Positions 63,468-64,000 of a stretch of 64,000 bases of DNA are shown here, piece after piece (position 1 is the first letter of the stretch; each line of letters begins with the position of its first letter). The notes below the pieces were generated by a model, which did not search any database, had not been told where the DNA came from, and was given only the letters and a program-made list of their open reading frames with translations. The position numbers and the translations under genes are program-made. Source of the stretch: Apodemus sylvaticus (lineage: Eukaryota; Chordata; Mammalia; Rodentia; Muridae); the NCBI RefSeq assembly GCF_947179515.1, contig NC_067488.1, positions 26,996,039-27,060,038 on the forward strand, given 5' to 3'.

Positions 63468-64000
63468 GTACGGAAGTAGACCTGAGTGTGAAGACATGAC
63501 AGCGAGCATCTTTTCAAGAATTGGAGCAGACCATGCTCCTCACTTCAGCAGCACAGCTTGTTCTCAGACATGTTGTACCTGGCACCCAGGCTCTGTAGCT
63601 GGAGGCCGGCTCTCTGAAGACCTGTCAGCTGTTTCTCACCTTCTTTCCTTCTCTTCCTCTCTTCTCCTGTACTACTAACACTTGTTAGATGTGCTTAGGA
63701 CTTAGAGAAAGGCTAAAGAAGTAGTTATTCATGAAGCTGTTGAACTTTACAGTTCAGTAGATAATCAATACAACATGAACTTTGGACATCCTTTGTAGGG
63801 ACATTCTTTCTGCTAATTTTTCCCTTACATGTCTTTTGCGTGTATATTATGGTGTCTGGTGTTGCATTTTTATGGTTTGCCGTATGTGTGAATGTGTGTT
63901 TCTCTGTGTCTGTGTGTGTTTCTTATGCTTTTGCTTCTGTAAATTTGTTGCGTCCTATTCCAGTTTGATTTATTTTATTTTGTTGTTATTTTAAGATGCC
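63468..64000 (+). other. Fam91a1: Start of Fam91a1 intron 15
   Basis: Runs off the window. Unique sequence with a TG-rich patch near 63,885-63,935. No exon recognised. Confidence 0.85.

Noticed and set aside
63530..63555. U6 snRNA-like start (cctcacttcagcagcacag)
   Set aside because: Only a short partial resemblance; the rest of U6 is absent.

Overview
This is a mammalian nuclear window from a murine rodent, most likely a Mus species. It carries B1, B2 and B4 SINEs, ORR1/MaLR-type LTRs, Lx-type L1 3' ends, URR1-type hAT fossils and long CA/TG, GA and GAAA arrays, a mixture typical of mouse DNA. The only protein-coding gene I can support is the 5' part of Fam91a1 on the + strand. No bacterial, phage or CRISPR content is present.

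Layout. Positions 1 to about 44,500 are intergenic and rich in repeats: dozens of SINE copies, 5'-truncated L1 3' ends, two ORR1-like LTRs, two LTRs of a second rodent ERV family, two hAT elements with recognisable 8-bp target duplications, a possible solo LTR next to a small CpG-rich patch (26.3-27.05 kb), and three very long pure-purine tracts. Two less repetitive stretches (24.2-25.2 kb and 30.0-30.65 kb) look like candidate conserved non-coding or enhancer sequence. In known mammalian synteny the neighbour on this side is ANXA13, but no exon of it was recognised here.

From about 44.56 to 45.25 kb there is a TATA-less CpG island with NRF1, E-box, GC-box and fused ETS/CRE motifs. It is followed by exon 1 of Fam91a1, whose 5' UTR has one short in-frame upstream ORF. 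Fifteen coding exons were placed base by base between 45,128 and 63,467. All introns are GT-AG, and the exons join into one open frame of 470 complete codons plus 1 nt, a little over half of the roughly 840-residue protein. The rest of the gene lies beyond the window. FAM91A1 belongs to the WDR11 complex and works with TBC1D23 and the golgins in capturing endosome-derived vesicles at the trans-Golgi network.

The most unusual structures are transposon-made. At 43.77-44.14 kb a B1-spacer-B1 composite sits inside one target duplication, and its 48-bp spacer is copied from the flank of another B1 about 0.9 kb upstream. At 40.54-41.09 kb three copies of one 15-bp target sequence bracket two B2s and a rearranged B1 containing triplet repeats. 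Both look like unusual L1-machinery products. No wholly new coding system was found.
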